Source of the DNA: a virus
IMG/VR virus record: IMGVR_UViG_3300032117_000037
Coordinates: 1 to 54,713 of that record
Reading direction: 5' to 3' (one strand)
Length of the DNA: 54,713 bases
Shown: piece after piece, positions 16,777-24,247 of the stretch
Layout of the letters: every line of letters begins with the position of its first letter
Numbering within the stretch: position 1 is the stretch's first letter
Position numbers and translations under genes: made by a program
Notes under the pieces: generated by a model
Told to the model about the DNA's origin: nothing
The model's database searches: none
Seen by the model: the letters and a program-made list of their open reading frames with translations, nothing else

Positions 16777-17890
16777 ATTCTTGTTCCTGTATTAAAGTTA
16801 TATATTCAGTTAACTGTTGTTGTTGCATGTTATAGCCTGTATTGAGCATTTGCATACTCATTACAATGCCAAAACCAGGCACTATTTCTTTGCCTTTTGG
16901 TACAGTTGTTTGAACTGTGGTAGTAGTGTTTGAGCTACTTGAGGTATTACTTGAGCTTGTGCTCGTTGTATTCGTTGATGCTGTCGTTGAGTTTGATGGG
17001 GTACTCACAATAACAGGGTTTTGTGGAACATCCACAGGTTGCACAGCCGTTTGGGTTGTACTCTTGGATATAACCGAATTCGGATTCGTTGGACTTATTG
17101 GACTTATAGGGCTCACTGGGTTGTTTATATTCGTAGCTGTCATTATACATGTATTGGAAGTCGTTGCCCAATCCGACCATGTTGGCGTGGAATATGGATC
17201 CGAACAGCTGGAGGATCTGTTTTGTATGATGCTTCCAGTATACCCAGGTTGGCATGACAGAGTCTGCGTTTGAACCGAGGGATTGCATGTTGCTGGATCT
17301 GGACTGCAACTGTTTGTTGTTGTTACCCATCCACTGTCTGAAGGCTGACCATAAGGATCCGAACACGTTACTGTGTCCGTTTGTATAATAGTCCCTGAGA
17401 AGTGCGTCTGACAACTTAACGTCCTTGTAGTTTGTGATGCGTGGCAAGTTGGTGGGTCTTGAACACACGAATTGCTGATAGTGGTCCACTGACCAGGTAC
17501 GGGTTGACCATAAGGATTTGGACAACTCGTTGTTGCTTGTTGGGTAATCTGTCCTGTGTAATGTATTGGACATGTTAATACCTGTTGTGACGTTGATGTC
17601 TGGCAAGTCGGTGGTGCTGGTGAACAATTATTGCTTGTTGTTGTCCATGGTCCCCAAGACTGCGTTGAACAAAAGTATTGCCTAGATTGGTTAATATTTC
17701 CAATTTGGTTTGGACCGCATGATAAAGACTGAAATTCAATCTGACTAATACATGGCGGAGGAACATAGCACACTGGATGGCCATATTGTTGAGACAATTG
17801 ATTACACCAATCAGTAAATTGATCTGCATATGCGTTAACTCCAGTTAGTAAGGCGGTAACAAGACCAACCATTTGTATTATTTTTAGCAT
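16640..17890 (-). CDS. Secreted protein with four Cys/Trp repeats (TSP1-like)
   Basis: A 416-residue protein with a signal peptide (MVGLVTALLTGVNAYA, probable cleavage before DQ). Residues about 45-250 hold four repeats of roughly 50 residues, each with a C near the start, LSC/LTC, a G-x-I-x-Q stretch, a second Cys before DPYG or NPYG, a W, and SN-x-C at the end. The pattern resembles thrombospondin-type or bacterial pilus-associated repeats with two disulfides per unit. A Ser/Thr/Asn-rich linker and a polar C-terminus follow. Periplasmic or surface location is inferred. No good RBS precedes either ATG (17890 or 17872); the 5' end overlaps a decayed homing endonuclease. Confidence 0.65.
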   Translation of the reverse strand: MLKIIQMVGLVTALLTGVNAYADQFTDWCNQLSQQYGHPVCYVPPPCISQIEFQSLSCGPNQIGNINQSRQYFCSTQSWGPWTTTSNNCSPAPPTCQTSTSQQVLTCPIHYTGQITQQATTSCPNPYGQPVPGQWTTISNSCVQDPPTCHASQTTRTLSCQTHFSGTIIQTDTVTCSDPYGQPSDSGWVTTTNSCSPDPATCNPSVQTQTLSCQPGYTGSIIQNRSSSCSDPYSTPTWSDWATTSNTCIMTATNINNPVSPISPISPTNPNSVISKSTTQTAVQPVDVPQNPVIVSTPSNSTTASTNTTSTSSSNTSSSSNTTTTVQTTVPKGKEIVPGFGIVMSMQMLNTGYNMQQQQLTEYITLIQEQEYGKQQDFLIDFITSNDTGDNLDRIADYRWRSLLGNNPLQRNGFND

Positions 17891-18038
17891 ATCTAAGTAA
17901 TGTAGTTCTTGGTATATTAGTTTTTATACTAGCTTCTATAGATCCTAAATAAGTAATACCATTTTTATTTATATTGTTAGAAACCCCAATATAAGACTTA
18001 TTATTTTCAATGCATTTAATTGCATAAACTGCTATCAT
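17835..18038 (-). pseudogene. Miniature GIY-YIG homing endonuclease remnant
   Basis: Sixty-seven residues. The N-terminus VYAIKCIENNKSYIGVSNN contains the GIY-YIG beta-hairpin motif (VYA ... YIG), but the catalytic Arg and Glu region that should follow is missing. The sequence jumps to SIEASIKTNIPRTTLLRYAKNNTNGW, typical of a NUMOD1-like DNA-binding helix-turn-helix at the other end of such enzymes. I infer an internal deletion that kept the frame. It overlaps the first 56 bases of the Cys-repeat gene and the last 4 of the lipoprotein gene. Confidence 0.6.
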
Positions 18039-18511
18039 TTTTTAGAGTCCAATACAGGAACTACAAGTTTTTGATAGTAATCTTCACCGAATAACTTTCT
18101 AAAATACTCTGGTCTTTGTTTATAATGTTCTTTTAATGCTGCATCTCCTACCATTCCCATTATTGGGCAAGGACTACCCGAATTTATCATGGCATCCCAT
18201 ACTTTAGGATCTTGGCATAACACAGATACTGCTGCCACTTTTAAACCTAAATCATTAAGTGTTTTAGCTAACTTAATCTTTACGCAGTTATCATCAAGTA
18301 ATACAGTACCGCCAGACAAAGATAAAACGCCAATGTTCCCAGCCCCACTGACGGGAACAGCACAAACATCTTGGCTAAATGCAGACATACTAGGAGCAAT
18401 GGCACTACCAACGGGCATCCCCTTATTTTGAATGACTGTGGTATCAGCCCATGTATAGAGAGTACATCCCATTAAGCATAAGCCAATTAATAATAGAATA
18501 AGTTTTTTCAT
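18035..18511 (-). CDS. Putative lipoprotein of unknown function
   Basis: A 158-residue protein with a signal sequence ending LCLMGC (Cys16 lipidated). The mature part contains SAIAPSMSAFSQDVCAVPVSG and LSLSGGTVLLDDNCVKIKLAK, a pattern I have seen in lipoproteins of podoviruses and plasmid-like elements, plus four more Cys. The C-terminus is charged (YKQRPEYFRKLFGEDYY). Periplasmic, perhaps acting with the neighbouring secreted Cys-repeat protein. Function unknown. Confidence 0.65.
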   Translation of the reverse strand: MKKLILLLIGLCLMGCTLYTWADTTVIQNKGMPVGSAIAPSMSAFSQDVCAVPVSGAGNIGVLSLSGGTVLLDDNCVKIKLAKTLNDLGLKVAAVSVLCQDPKVWDAMINSGSPCPIMGMVGDAALKEHYKQRPEYFRKLFGEDYYQKLVVPVLDSKK

Positions 18512-18517
18512 AGTGTC

Positions 18518-19870
18518 CTATATAGCGTGTATGGTAAATGTTTTCTTTTTAGGTATTCCATGAACAGCACCTATGATGTCCTTACGATCATCAGCTTGTG
18601 GTCCATCGATAAAATAAGGAATAGTTCCAGTTAATAATTCCCATCCAGCCATAAAGAAAGGAATGTTGTCTGAATAAGCATTGTTACAAGCTAAATCCCA
18701 CATATCACCTTCAAGGAACATACAAGAGCCTTGGCAGATTTGTAACACAGGGCAATTAGGGCAATCTTTACGATGGCTCCAGTGTGTGCTTGTATTTAAT
18801 TTAATGTTTTCAAAGTCAGATATATGTCCAATTAAATGACTTTTACCATTAAAACTTGTAGCTACATTAGAAGCATTTTGACAAGTTAATACATTGCCTT
18901 TTAAATCTACTGCAAGCTTACTAGGATCATCCATACCGCATTTTTGTCCTAGTGATGAAGCAGGTCTTTTGTTTAAGATTGAGTTAACAAATCCTTTGAC
19001 TTTAGTATTTAAAATATCAAAGTTCTGTGCTTCACCTTTACGTATTTCATTAAAGGAATTGTTTCTAAATTCTATATGATCAGCTTGATCTGACATACAA
19101 ACAGCTTTACCGCCTTCATCATAAGGATCAATAAATGCACCTTCACCAATAGGTACATCAAATCCTAAACGATCTTTAAACCATTTACTTATTGCAGAAC
19201 GGCTTGGATTATCTTTATGGATCATGGCATTAAAACTCATACGGCCTTTAGGACCTAATCTATTCCATAAATCCATAATCATTGCAAATTGTTCTGGGTT
19301 ATCAAATGGATCAACGCCTCTTACATGATAACCTGGACCATCATGAGAAACACCCACACCAAAGTTCATTTCATCTAGCCATTGGTTTTTTTCTAAATCT
19401 AATATTGTGCCATTAGTAACAATATTAAATTGAGCATTAGGATATAAAGCTCTAATGCCCTCAGCTAAAGGTTTTAATGTTTTCCAATACACAAAGGGTT
19501 CACCACCCCAAAACTCTACTCTTAGATCTGACCCATCACCCTTTAACCAAGTAGGTAATGTTTCTAAAAATGGAGCTACATCGTCTTTTGTGGTTTCATC
19601 AGCATGAGGTACAAAACGTTGATTGCAATATGTACACTCATAATTACAAGATAAACCTAATTGTATTTTAAGTACTTGAATATCTTTATTTTTGCCTGCA
19701 GGTGAGTCAACACTTGTTTTAACAGGGAAATCTTTATATTCTTGTGCTGGTCTTCCAAAGTCAATAATTGTACCTTGTTCGTCAAATACCATAGAAGACA
19801 TATTGTCATACCAAAAAACTTTTTGTTCGTTGGTAATAGGTTTAATTGCCGTAATTCTAAATTTAGCCAT
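18518..19870 (-). CDS. Radical SAM/SPASM peptide- or protein-modifying enzyme
   Basis: A 450-residue enzyme. LGLSCNYECTYC gives the C-x3-C-x2-C cluster ligands at residues 75, 79 and 82; WGGEPF (about 120) is the SAM-binding GGEP motif. The C-terminal part has a SPASM-like set of cysteines: KCGMDDPS, LTCQNAS, KDCPNCPVLQICQGSC and a later Cys, binding auxiliary Fe-S clusters. Such enzymes (anSME, PqqE, sactisynthase and ranthipeptide types) modify peptides by radical chemistry. The gene overlaps the 2OG oxygenase by one base and lies downstream of three small proteins with Asn-Cys tails, which are candidate substrates. CNYECTYC and its overall flavour are closer to anSME-like enzymes than to PqqE. 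Confidence 0.88.
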   Translation of the reverse strand: MAKFRITAIKPITNEQKVFWYDNMSSMVFDEQGTIIDFGRPAQEYKDFPVKTSVDSPAGKNKDIQVLKIQLGLSCNYECTYCNQRFVPHADETTKDDVAPFLETLPTWLKGDGSDLRVEFWGGEPFVYWKTLKPLAEGIRALYPNAQFNIVTNGTILDLEKNQWLDEMNFGVGVSHDGPGYHVRGVDPFDNPEQFAMIMDLWNRLGPKGRMSFNAMIHKDNPSRSAISKWFKDRLGFDVPIGEGAFIDPYDEGGKAVCMSDQADHIEFRNNSFNEIRKGEAQNFDILNTKVKGFVNSILNKRPASSLGQKCGMDDPSKLAVDLKGNVLTCQNASNVATSFNGKSHLIGHISDFENIKLNTSTHWSHRKDCPNCPVLQICQGSCMFLEGDMWDLACNNAYSDNIPFFMAGWELLTGTIPYFIDGPQADDRKDIIGAVHGIPKKKTFTIHAI

Positions 19871-20511
19871 TATAGAGTAGCGTAATTTCTTACTGTTTCT
19901 TTTACCTTGATATTGGTAACAAGGGCTATCGTATCTACCCTTCCTAAATTAATCTCGGATGTATGAAAAAGATATGAAGGATGTATTAAAAAAGTACCAG
20001 GCACAGGGCTTACTTCATGCATGACTGAGTGATTTAAAAATCTACTTCTCATAGCTATAGGATCAATGATATGCAATCTGCTGCCTGCTGGTTTTTGATG
20101 TGTATTATTGCCAGGGAAGTCAGTAACATCAATATGGCACCATAATACTGCTACATAATCTACACTTCTATGTACATGGGTTTTAGCAAATTCACCAGGA
20201 CCAAACTTTCTTAAAGCTGTTGTGGCTTCAAATTCTACATTTTCTGGATCATAAAAGTTTTCTGCTTTTGCCATTTCAATCATGCGTGATTTAAGCATTT
20301 GTTTAAATTTTTGACATGATTCTCTATCATCTAACAATAAGTTATAAGATACTTCTGGAGATTTACGCATAGCTACAGGAACATGAGCTTCAGGTCTTGA
20401 TGCCTCATATTCAAATCCAATATTAATTAAATCAGTTAAAAATTCTTGTGTTACTTCAGGTGCTATTGGCTCATAAATGATATTAGTTGCCCATAGTTTT
20501 AATAAGCTCAT
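19870..20511 (-). CDS. 2OG-Fe(II) oxygenase (prolyl/asparaginyl hydroxylase-like)
   Basis: A 213-residue protein. HVHRSVDYVAVLWCHI supplies His112/His114, IIDP carries Asp150, PGTFLIHPSYLFHTSEI gives the distal His183, and Arg191 follows as the 2-oxoglutarate anchor. The layout matches the TIGR02466-like putative oxygenases common in aquatic phages. It would hydroxylate a protein or small molecule using iron and 2-oxoglutarate. It is coupled to the radical SAM gene and sits just after the adhesin gene at 20520, so an adhesin or tailed peptide may be the substrate (inference). Confidence 0.8.
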   Translation of the reverse strand: MSLLKLWATNIIYEPIAPEVTQEFLTDLINIGFEYEASRPEAHVPVAMRKSPEVSYNLLLDDRESCQKFKQMLKSRMIEMAKAENFYDPENVEFEATTALRKFGPGEFAKTHVHRSVDYVAVLWCHIDVTDFPGNNTHQKPAGSRLHIIDPIAMRSRFLNHSVMHEVSPVPGTFLIHPSYLFHTSEINLGRVDTIALVTNIKVKETVRNYATL

Positions 20512-20519
20512 TTAAATTC

Positions 20520-21287
20520 CTATACAAGCGTTACAGTTTTTGTAGATACTCCAGCCCAATATTTATAGCCCATTTTAATGGTAACTACTTCACCTGCATT
20601 TAAGCCTTGTGTATTTAATTGGAATGTTTGTCCATTTATAGCACGACTTCTATTTAATACGCCATTATCTGCTGAAAGAAATACAGTAGTGTTTTTAGGA
20701 GCATTGACTGTATAAGTTGTAGATTGACCAGCTGTTAAACTAGATTCACCTGCAAGTGATACAGGTAACCAAGCATCAAGGTAATTTTTCATTGATGTAA
20801 TAGATAAAGCAGATGGTGTTGAACCATTTACTGTAACAGAAGCATTTGGAGAATCACGATACACTATAGTGATTTCATCTATTGTACAGTTTGCTGAAGG
20901 AGTTAAAATGTATAAAAATGCATAAGAACCATAATTGTTACTAATGACAGAAAATGGACTTCCTGATAATTGTTTACCTTCTGTAGTAGGTACGCTTGTA
21001 TATGTTTCGTTAGGATTGACTCTATTCGGAAATGAGAGTTGTGTAGTTTCAACCATTTGAATAGGTGTATCACTTTTCCATAAAGATTCTGGATAAAATG
21101 CTATACATCCATGATCTTGGCCATATTTAGAAACAATATTAGACAAACTAAAAGTGCCTGAAAAATTAATATCAGCAATACTTTGTGAGTTTGTTGTATC
21201 GGTGATTGATATAGTTAGAGTATCACCTGAAATACTAATCTCATTTTTTGTGATAGTTCTATTTGTTGTTAGCTTTAAAAATTCCAT
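20520..21287 (-). CDS. Beta-rich adhesin/tail protein
   Basis: A 255-residue Ser/Thr/Asn-rich protein. The N-terminus reads LTTNRTITKNEISISGDTL; the C-terminal 90 residues (LPVSLAGESSLTAGQSTTYTV ... GYKYWAGVSTKTVTL) resemble an immunoglobulin-like domain. Probably a receptor-binding or decoration component. It lies between the Asn-Cys-tailed proteins and the two modifying enzymes. Confidence 0.55.
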   Translation of the reverse strand: MEFLKLTTNRTITKNEISISGDTLTISITDTTNSQSIADINFSGTFSLSNIVSKYGQDHGCIAFYPESLWKSDTPIQMVETTQLSFPNRVNPNETYTSVPTTEGKQLSGSPFSVISNNYGSYAFLYILTPSANCTIDEITIVYRDSPNASVTVNGSTPSALSITSMKNYLDAWLPVSLAGESSLTAGQSTTYTVNAPKNTTVFLSADNGVLNRSRAINGQTFQLNTQGLNAGEVVTIKMGYKYWAGVSTKTVTLV

Positions 21288-21298
21288 ATATTATCCTT

Positions 21299-21580
21299 TT
21301 AACAATTACATCTACAATTACAATTATTCGTTCCTATTCCATATACGCCACCACCAGTATCATACCAATACCAAGCACCAAATGGAAGATTACCACCATT
21401 ACCGCAGTTTCCTACACTAAAATTACTTATGCTTAATGCACCTGCATAATTACCTAAATCATTAGTATACTGACTTAGTTTGGTTGGTCTTCCTGCCACT
21501 TGTGTCCATGCAAAAGTTGAGCTTGATAATGTAGTTCCATCACCAAAAACTATACTACCATTTGTGAGCTGCGTTGACAT
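21299..21580 (-). CDS. Small tail-region protein with Asn-Cys repeat tail (paralogue 3)
   Basis: Ninety-three residues. The N-terminal module reads MSTQLTNGSIVFGDGTTLSS and later LSQYTNDLGNY; the middle is Gly/Trp/Tyr-rich; the protein ends NCNCRCNC with the final Cys at the stop codon. Together with the next two genes it forms a tandem family with shared N-terminus, variable middle and shared Cys tail. Four closely spaced Cys alternating with Asn could bind metal, form disulfides or be crosslinked by the downstream radical SAM enzyme. Confidence 0.75.
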   Translation of the reverse strand: MSTQLTNGSIVFGDGTTLSSSTFAWTQVAGRPTKLSQYTNDLGNYAGALSISNFSVGNCGNGGNLPFGAWYWYDTGGGVYGIGTNNCNCRCNC

Positions 21581-21589
21581 AGATAACCT

Positions 21590-21874
21590 TTAGCAATTAC
21601 ACTGACAATTACAATTTGGAGAATATGGATATAATGTAGATCCATTCCATCCTACAAGTATTTGTGCATCAGATGGGGAACTACTATTCCAATAAGCTAC
21701 TGTAGTAGTATCTATATTGCTTGCTGTTAACCAACCACCATAATTACCCAAATCATTGGTAAATTGACTTAATAAAGTTGGAACACCAGTAATAGAGCCT
21801 TGAGCAACTGTATTAGTGCTTAGTGTGGTACTGTCTCCAAATACAACTGATCCATTTGTTAATTGCGTTGACAT
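21590..21874 (-). CDS. Small tail-region protein with Asn-Cys repeat tail (paralogue 2)
   Basis: Ninety-four residues, same plan: MSTQLTNGSVVFGDSTTLST, LSQFTNDLGNYGGWL, then an unrelated middle (SSPSDAQILVGWNGSTLYPY) and NCNCQCNC at the very end. Identity with paralogue 3 is high only in the first 20 residues and the TNDLGNY motif. Nine bases separate the two genes, consistent with tandem duplication and divergence of the central part. Confidence 0.75.
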   Translation of the reverse strand: MSTQLTNGSVVFGDSTTLSTNTVAQGSITGVPTLLSQFTNDLGNYGGWLTASNIDTTTVAYWNSSSPSDAQILVGWNGSTLYPYSPNCNCQCNC

Positions 21875-21884
21875 TTATTTTCCT

Positions 21885-22154
21885 TTAGCAATTACAATAA
21901 CAATTACAATTACAATTAGATACTTGCAAACCAATTTGAGATCCATTCCAAGTAAAATTAACATGAGGATTGGATGCTCCACCTACACCACTAGTATTTA
22001 CACTTGTAACCCAATTTTCATAGTTACCTAAATCATTAGTGAATTGACTCAATTTTGTACTTGGGTTTGTAACATTTGCATAGGGCAAATTAGCACTAGA
22101 TAATGAGGTGCCATCTCCAAAAGTTACATTACCATTACCAATATTTGCTGACAT
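21885..22154 (-). CDS. Small tail-region protein with Asn-Cys repeat tail (paralogue 1)
   Basis: Eighty-nine residues: MSANIGNGNVTFGDGTSLSS, LSQFTNDLGNYENWV, a middle with NFTWNGSQIGLQV, and the longest tail, NCNCNCYCNC (five Cys). It is the first of the three in transcription order and shares one base with the stop of the preceding tail-fibre gene. The FGDGT(T/S)LSS start is also used by other tail-fibre proteins, so the N-terminus may be an assembly or attachment module. Confidence 0.75.
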   Translation of the reverse strand: MSANIGNGNVTFGDGTSLSSANLPYANVTNPSTKLSQFTNDLGNYENWVTSVNTSGVGGASNPHVNFTWNGSQIGLQVSNCNCNCYCNC

Positions 22155-23146
22155 TATACAGTTCCGTAAGAAGTTACTGAAGCTTTAACTGTTAAATTTC
22201 CTGATGAGTCTAATTTAGCCACATTAGTGCCATTGTAATTAAAATATAAAGTTGTACCTGTAGGTGTTACTGACCAGCCACCTGGATTTGAAATAGATCC
22301 AGCTGGAGTAGCAGTAATTTGAGATACTACATAAGCAGTGGTAGCAATATTAACTGAATTATCACCCGCAGGAGGTGTGGTGGCTACTGCACCAGCAAGT
22401 CCTGTCATAGTTGTACTTGGAGCTACTAATTGTGTATTGTTTACAGTATAAGTTCCTGTACCGCCAGAACCTGAAACAAAGCCTGTGATTTCTGTATTTG
22501 AGGATATGCCTGAGCCTGTCACACGTTGACCAATAAATATGACACCAGAGTTTACTGCGGTGACATTTAAAGTCGTACCTGATGCACCAGATCCGTTACT
22601 AATACCACCTACAAAGGAAGCGGCTTTATAAGCACCAAGAACACCAGCGGCTAAGAAATTACCTGTCTCAGTTACATTACCAGATACGGTTAAATTGCCA
22701 TTGATTGTAAAATTACCCGCAGATCCTGTTTGTGCTGAGTAAAAACCTGTTCCTGTACCAGATACATTATAAGCATCACAATAACATTGAGCGGTAGTTA
22801 AAGGTGGAATAACAAGAGATACTGAACCACCAGAAGCTGACATGGTGAGGTTATAGTTTGTATTGTTGGTGATGATATAGAATTTATTGACTAAAGGAGC
22901 TATGATCGTAGAAGCAGTTGTTGGAGATCCACCTACTACAAGCACCATATTTCTAGCATCATCAGATGTACCATTAAGGTTGGTAAGGGTATAAGTATTG
23001 GATGCTGGCATAGAAATACCATCAACACCTGTAATAGCTTGTTCTACAAGGTTCCAGTTTGTATTGGTTGTATCACCCCATGTACCCGCTTGATCACCGT
23101 CACCGATTAGGGTTATTTTTAACGAGGTTGAGTAGGTTTCTGCCAT
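22154..23146 (-). CDS. Tail-fibre-like protein
   Basis: A 330-residue protein starting MAETYSTSLKITLIGDGDQAGTWGDTTNTNW, a head I know from many aquatic phage tail-fibre proteins (SLKLxLIGxGxxAGTWGxTTNxNW). The remainder is Gly/Ser/Thr-rich beta structure with collagen-free repeats and a final NGTNVAKLDSSGNLTVKASV module. Probably a distal adhesin. Confidence 0.75.
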   Translation of the reverse strand: MAETYSTSLKITLIGDGDQAGTWGDTTNTNWNLVEQAITGVDGISMPASNTYTLTNLNGTSDDARNMVLVVGGSPTTASTIIAPLVNKFYIITNNTNYNLTMSASGGSVSLVIPPLTTAQCYCDAYNVSGTGTGFYSAQTGSAGNFTINGNLTVSGNVTETGNFLAAGVLGAYKAASFVGGISNGSGASGTTLNVTAVNSGVIFIGQRVTGSGISSNTEITGFVSGSGGTGTYTVNNTQLVAPSTTMTGLAGAVATTPPAGDNSVNIATTAYVVSQITATPAGSISNPGGWSVTPTGTTLYFNYNGTNVAKLDSSGNLTVKASVTSYGTV

Positions 23147-23180
23147 GATTATTTCCTTTAAATTAAGCCTATATTATACT

Positions 23181-24080
23181 TTATTGTGAATTATTTACCA
23201 ATGTCCAAGTGTTTAAATCTGTGTTATTTACAAGCACCCAGCCAGTTGTATTGGAGTTATTTACAGCATTCCAAGTAATAATGTCACGATCATCTATTGT
23301 GATCCATCCACGTTGGATAAGAAGGTCTAAAATACCTATATTTTCAAATACAGAGGCTATAAAGTTGGCTTTTATTGAAAGCACATCTTGTACTCCTATA
23401 TTTTCAGAAATAGTATCTAAGAAGTTAGCTTGTACTGTATTAGAGTCATTAGCACCAAAGTTTTCAAAAATGGTAGCAAAGAATACGCTAATGATAGATT
23501 CTATATCGGCTAAACTAATTGCTTCAGCTACGCTTGATACAAATCCTGCACTTGCTGTTTCAATTTCACCTACAGTAATGTTTTCACTGATGCTAGACTT
23601 AAATTGAGCAGTAATCGTAGGTGTATCGTTCCAATTGCTATTTTCAGTAATAGATGACTGGAATTGAGCTGAAATTGCAATCACATCTGCCCATGTAGAA
23701 TTCTCGGTAATAGAATCTAATGCGGCAAAGTAAACAGCATAAGTGTCAGCCATTGTAATATTCTCTGTATCAGAGACTGCAAATTGGGCTGTAATACTCT
23801 CAGAATCGTTCATAGTAACGTTTTCTGATATGGTTTGACCAAAAGTACTCACTTCACTATTTGAATCAGCCATAGTAAGGAATTCATTTAAACTTTCGTA
23901 GAATTGTCCACCTAACGCATTAATATCCACCATGTTGACATTTTCTGTCACAGATTGATTAAATACAAATGCTTGGCTATTTGTATCAGCCATATTAATA
24001 TTCTCTGTAAGGTTTAGAGAATAAGCATTACCACCTAAAGATGCATAAGGTGGTTGAGCAAATGCGGCATACCCAAACAC
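23181..24080 (-). CDS. Repeat adhesin with S/T-E-N-x4-D units, GTG start
   Basis: A 299-residue protein with about eleven consecutive units of 22-27 residues, each with a core such as ISENVTMNDSESITAQF, TENITMADT or ISENIGVQDVLS and a phenylalanine near the end. The regular spacing suggests a beta-solenoid or fibrous stalk. The last 55 residues change to W-x-x-VNN repeats (TGWVLVNNTD, TWTLVNNSQ). GTG at 24080 shares one base with the upstream stop. Probably a fibre. Confidence 0.65.
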   Translation of the reverse strand: MFGYAAFAQPPYASLGGNAYSLNLTENINMADTNSQAFVFNQSVTENVNMVDINALGGQFYESLNEFLTMADSNSEVSTFGQTISENVTMNDSESITAQFAVSDTENITMADTYAVYFAALDSITENSTWADVIAISAQFQSSITENSNWNDTPTITAQFKSSISENITVGEIETASAGFVSSVAEAISLADIESIISVFFATIFENFGANDSNTVQANFLDTISENIGVQDVLSIKANFIASVFENIGILDLLIQRGWITIDDRDIITWNAVNNSNTTGWVLVNNTDLNTWTLVNNSQ

Positions 24081-24247
24081 TATACTACCTCATCTGCTGG
24101 TTCTGGCGTATTACCTTCTTCAAGCCATTTTAGGTAGGCTTGGTAGTCTGTGTTATCAACCCATTCCCCAAAAGACGTAATAGAACCATCATCATTGTTT
24201 TTGATAATAATTATTCCAGTTAAATTATTTTGTATTTTATATGCCAT
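24080..24247 (-). CDS. Small protein resembling tail-fibre assembly helpers
   Basis: A 55-residue ORF linking neighbours by one-base overlaps at both ends (TAATG and TAGTG). It reads MAYKIQNNLTGIIIIKNNDDGSITSFGEW, then DNTDYQAYLKWLEEGNTPEPAD at the end. The YQxYLxWLxEGNTPEPAD ending is a widespread C-terminal motif of small phage proteins next to tail fibres. A chaperone or fibre-associated role is likely. Confidence 0.65.
   Translation of the reverse strand: MAYKIQNNLTGIIIIKNNDDGSITSFGEWVDNTDYQAYLKWLEEGNTPEPADEVV

Noticed and set aside
16947-17627. 226-aa minus-strand ORF and plus-strand ORFs over the Cys-repeat gene
   Set aside because: Low-complexity repeats keep several frames open by chance; the frame with signal peptide and regular Cys spacing is the real one.
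18518-19870. The radical-SAM enzyme as phage PqqE acting on the phage PqqA
   Set aside because: Its CNYECTYC cluster motif and SPASM pattern look more like anSME-type or other peptide maturases, it lies 14 kb from pqqA, and no PqqD is nearby. A weak possibility only.
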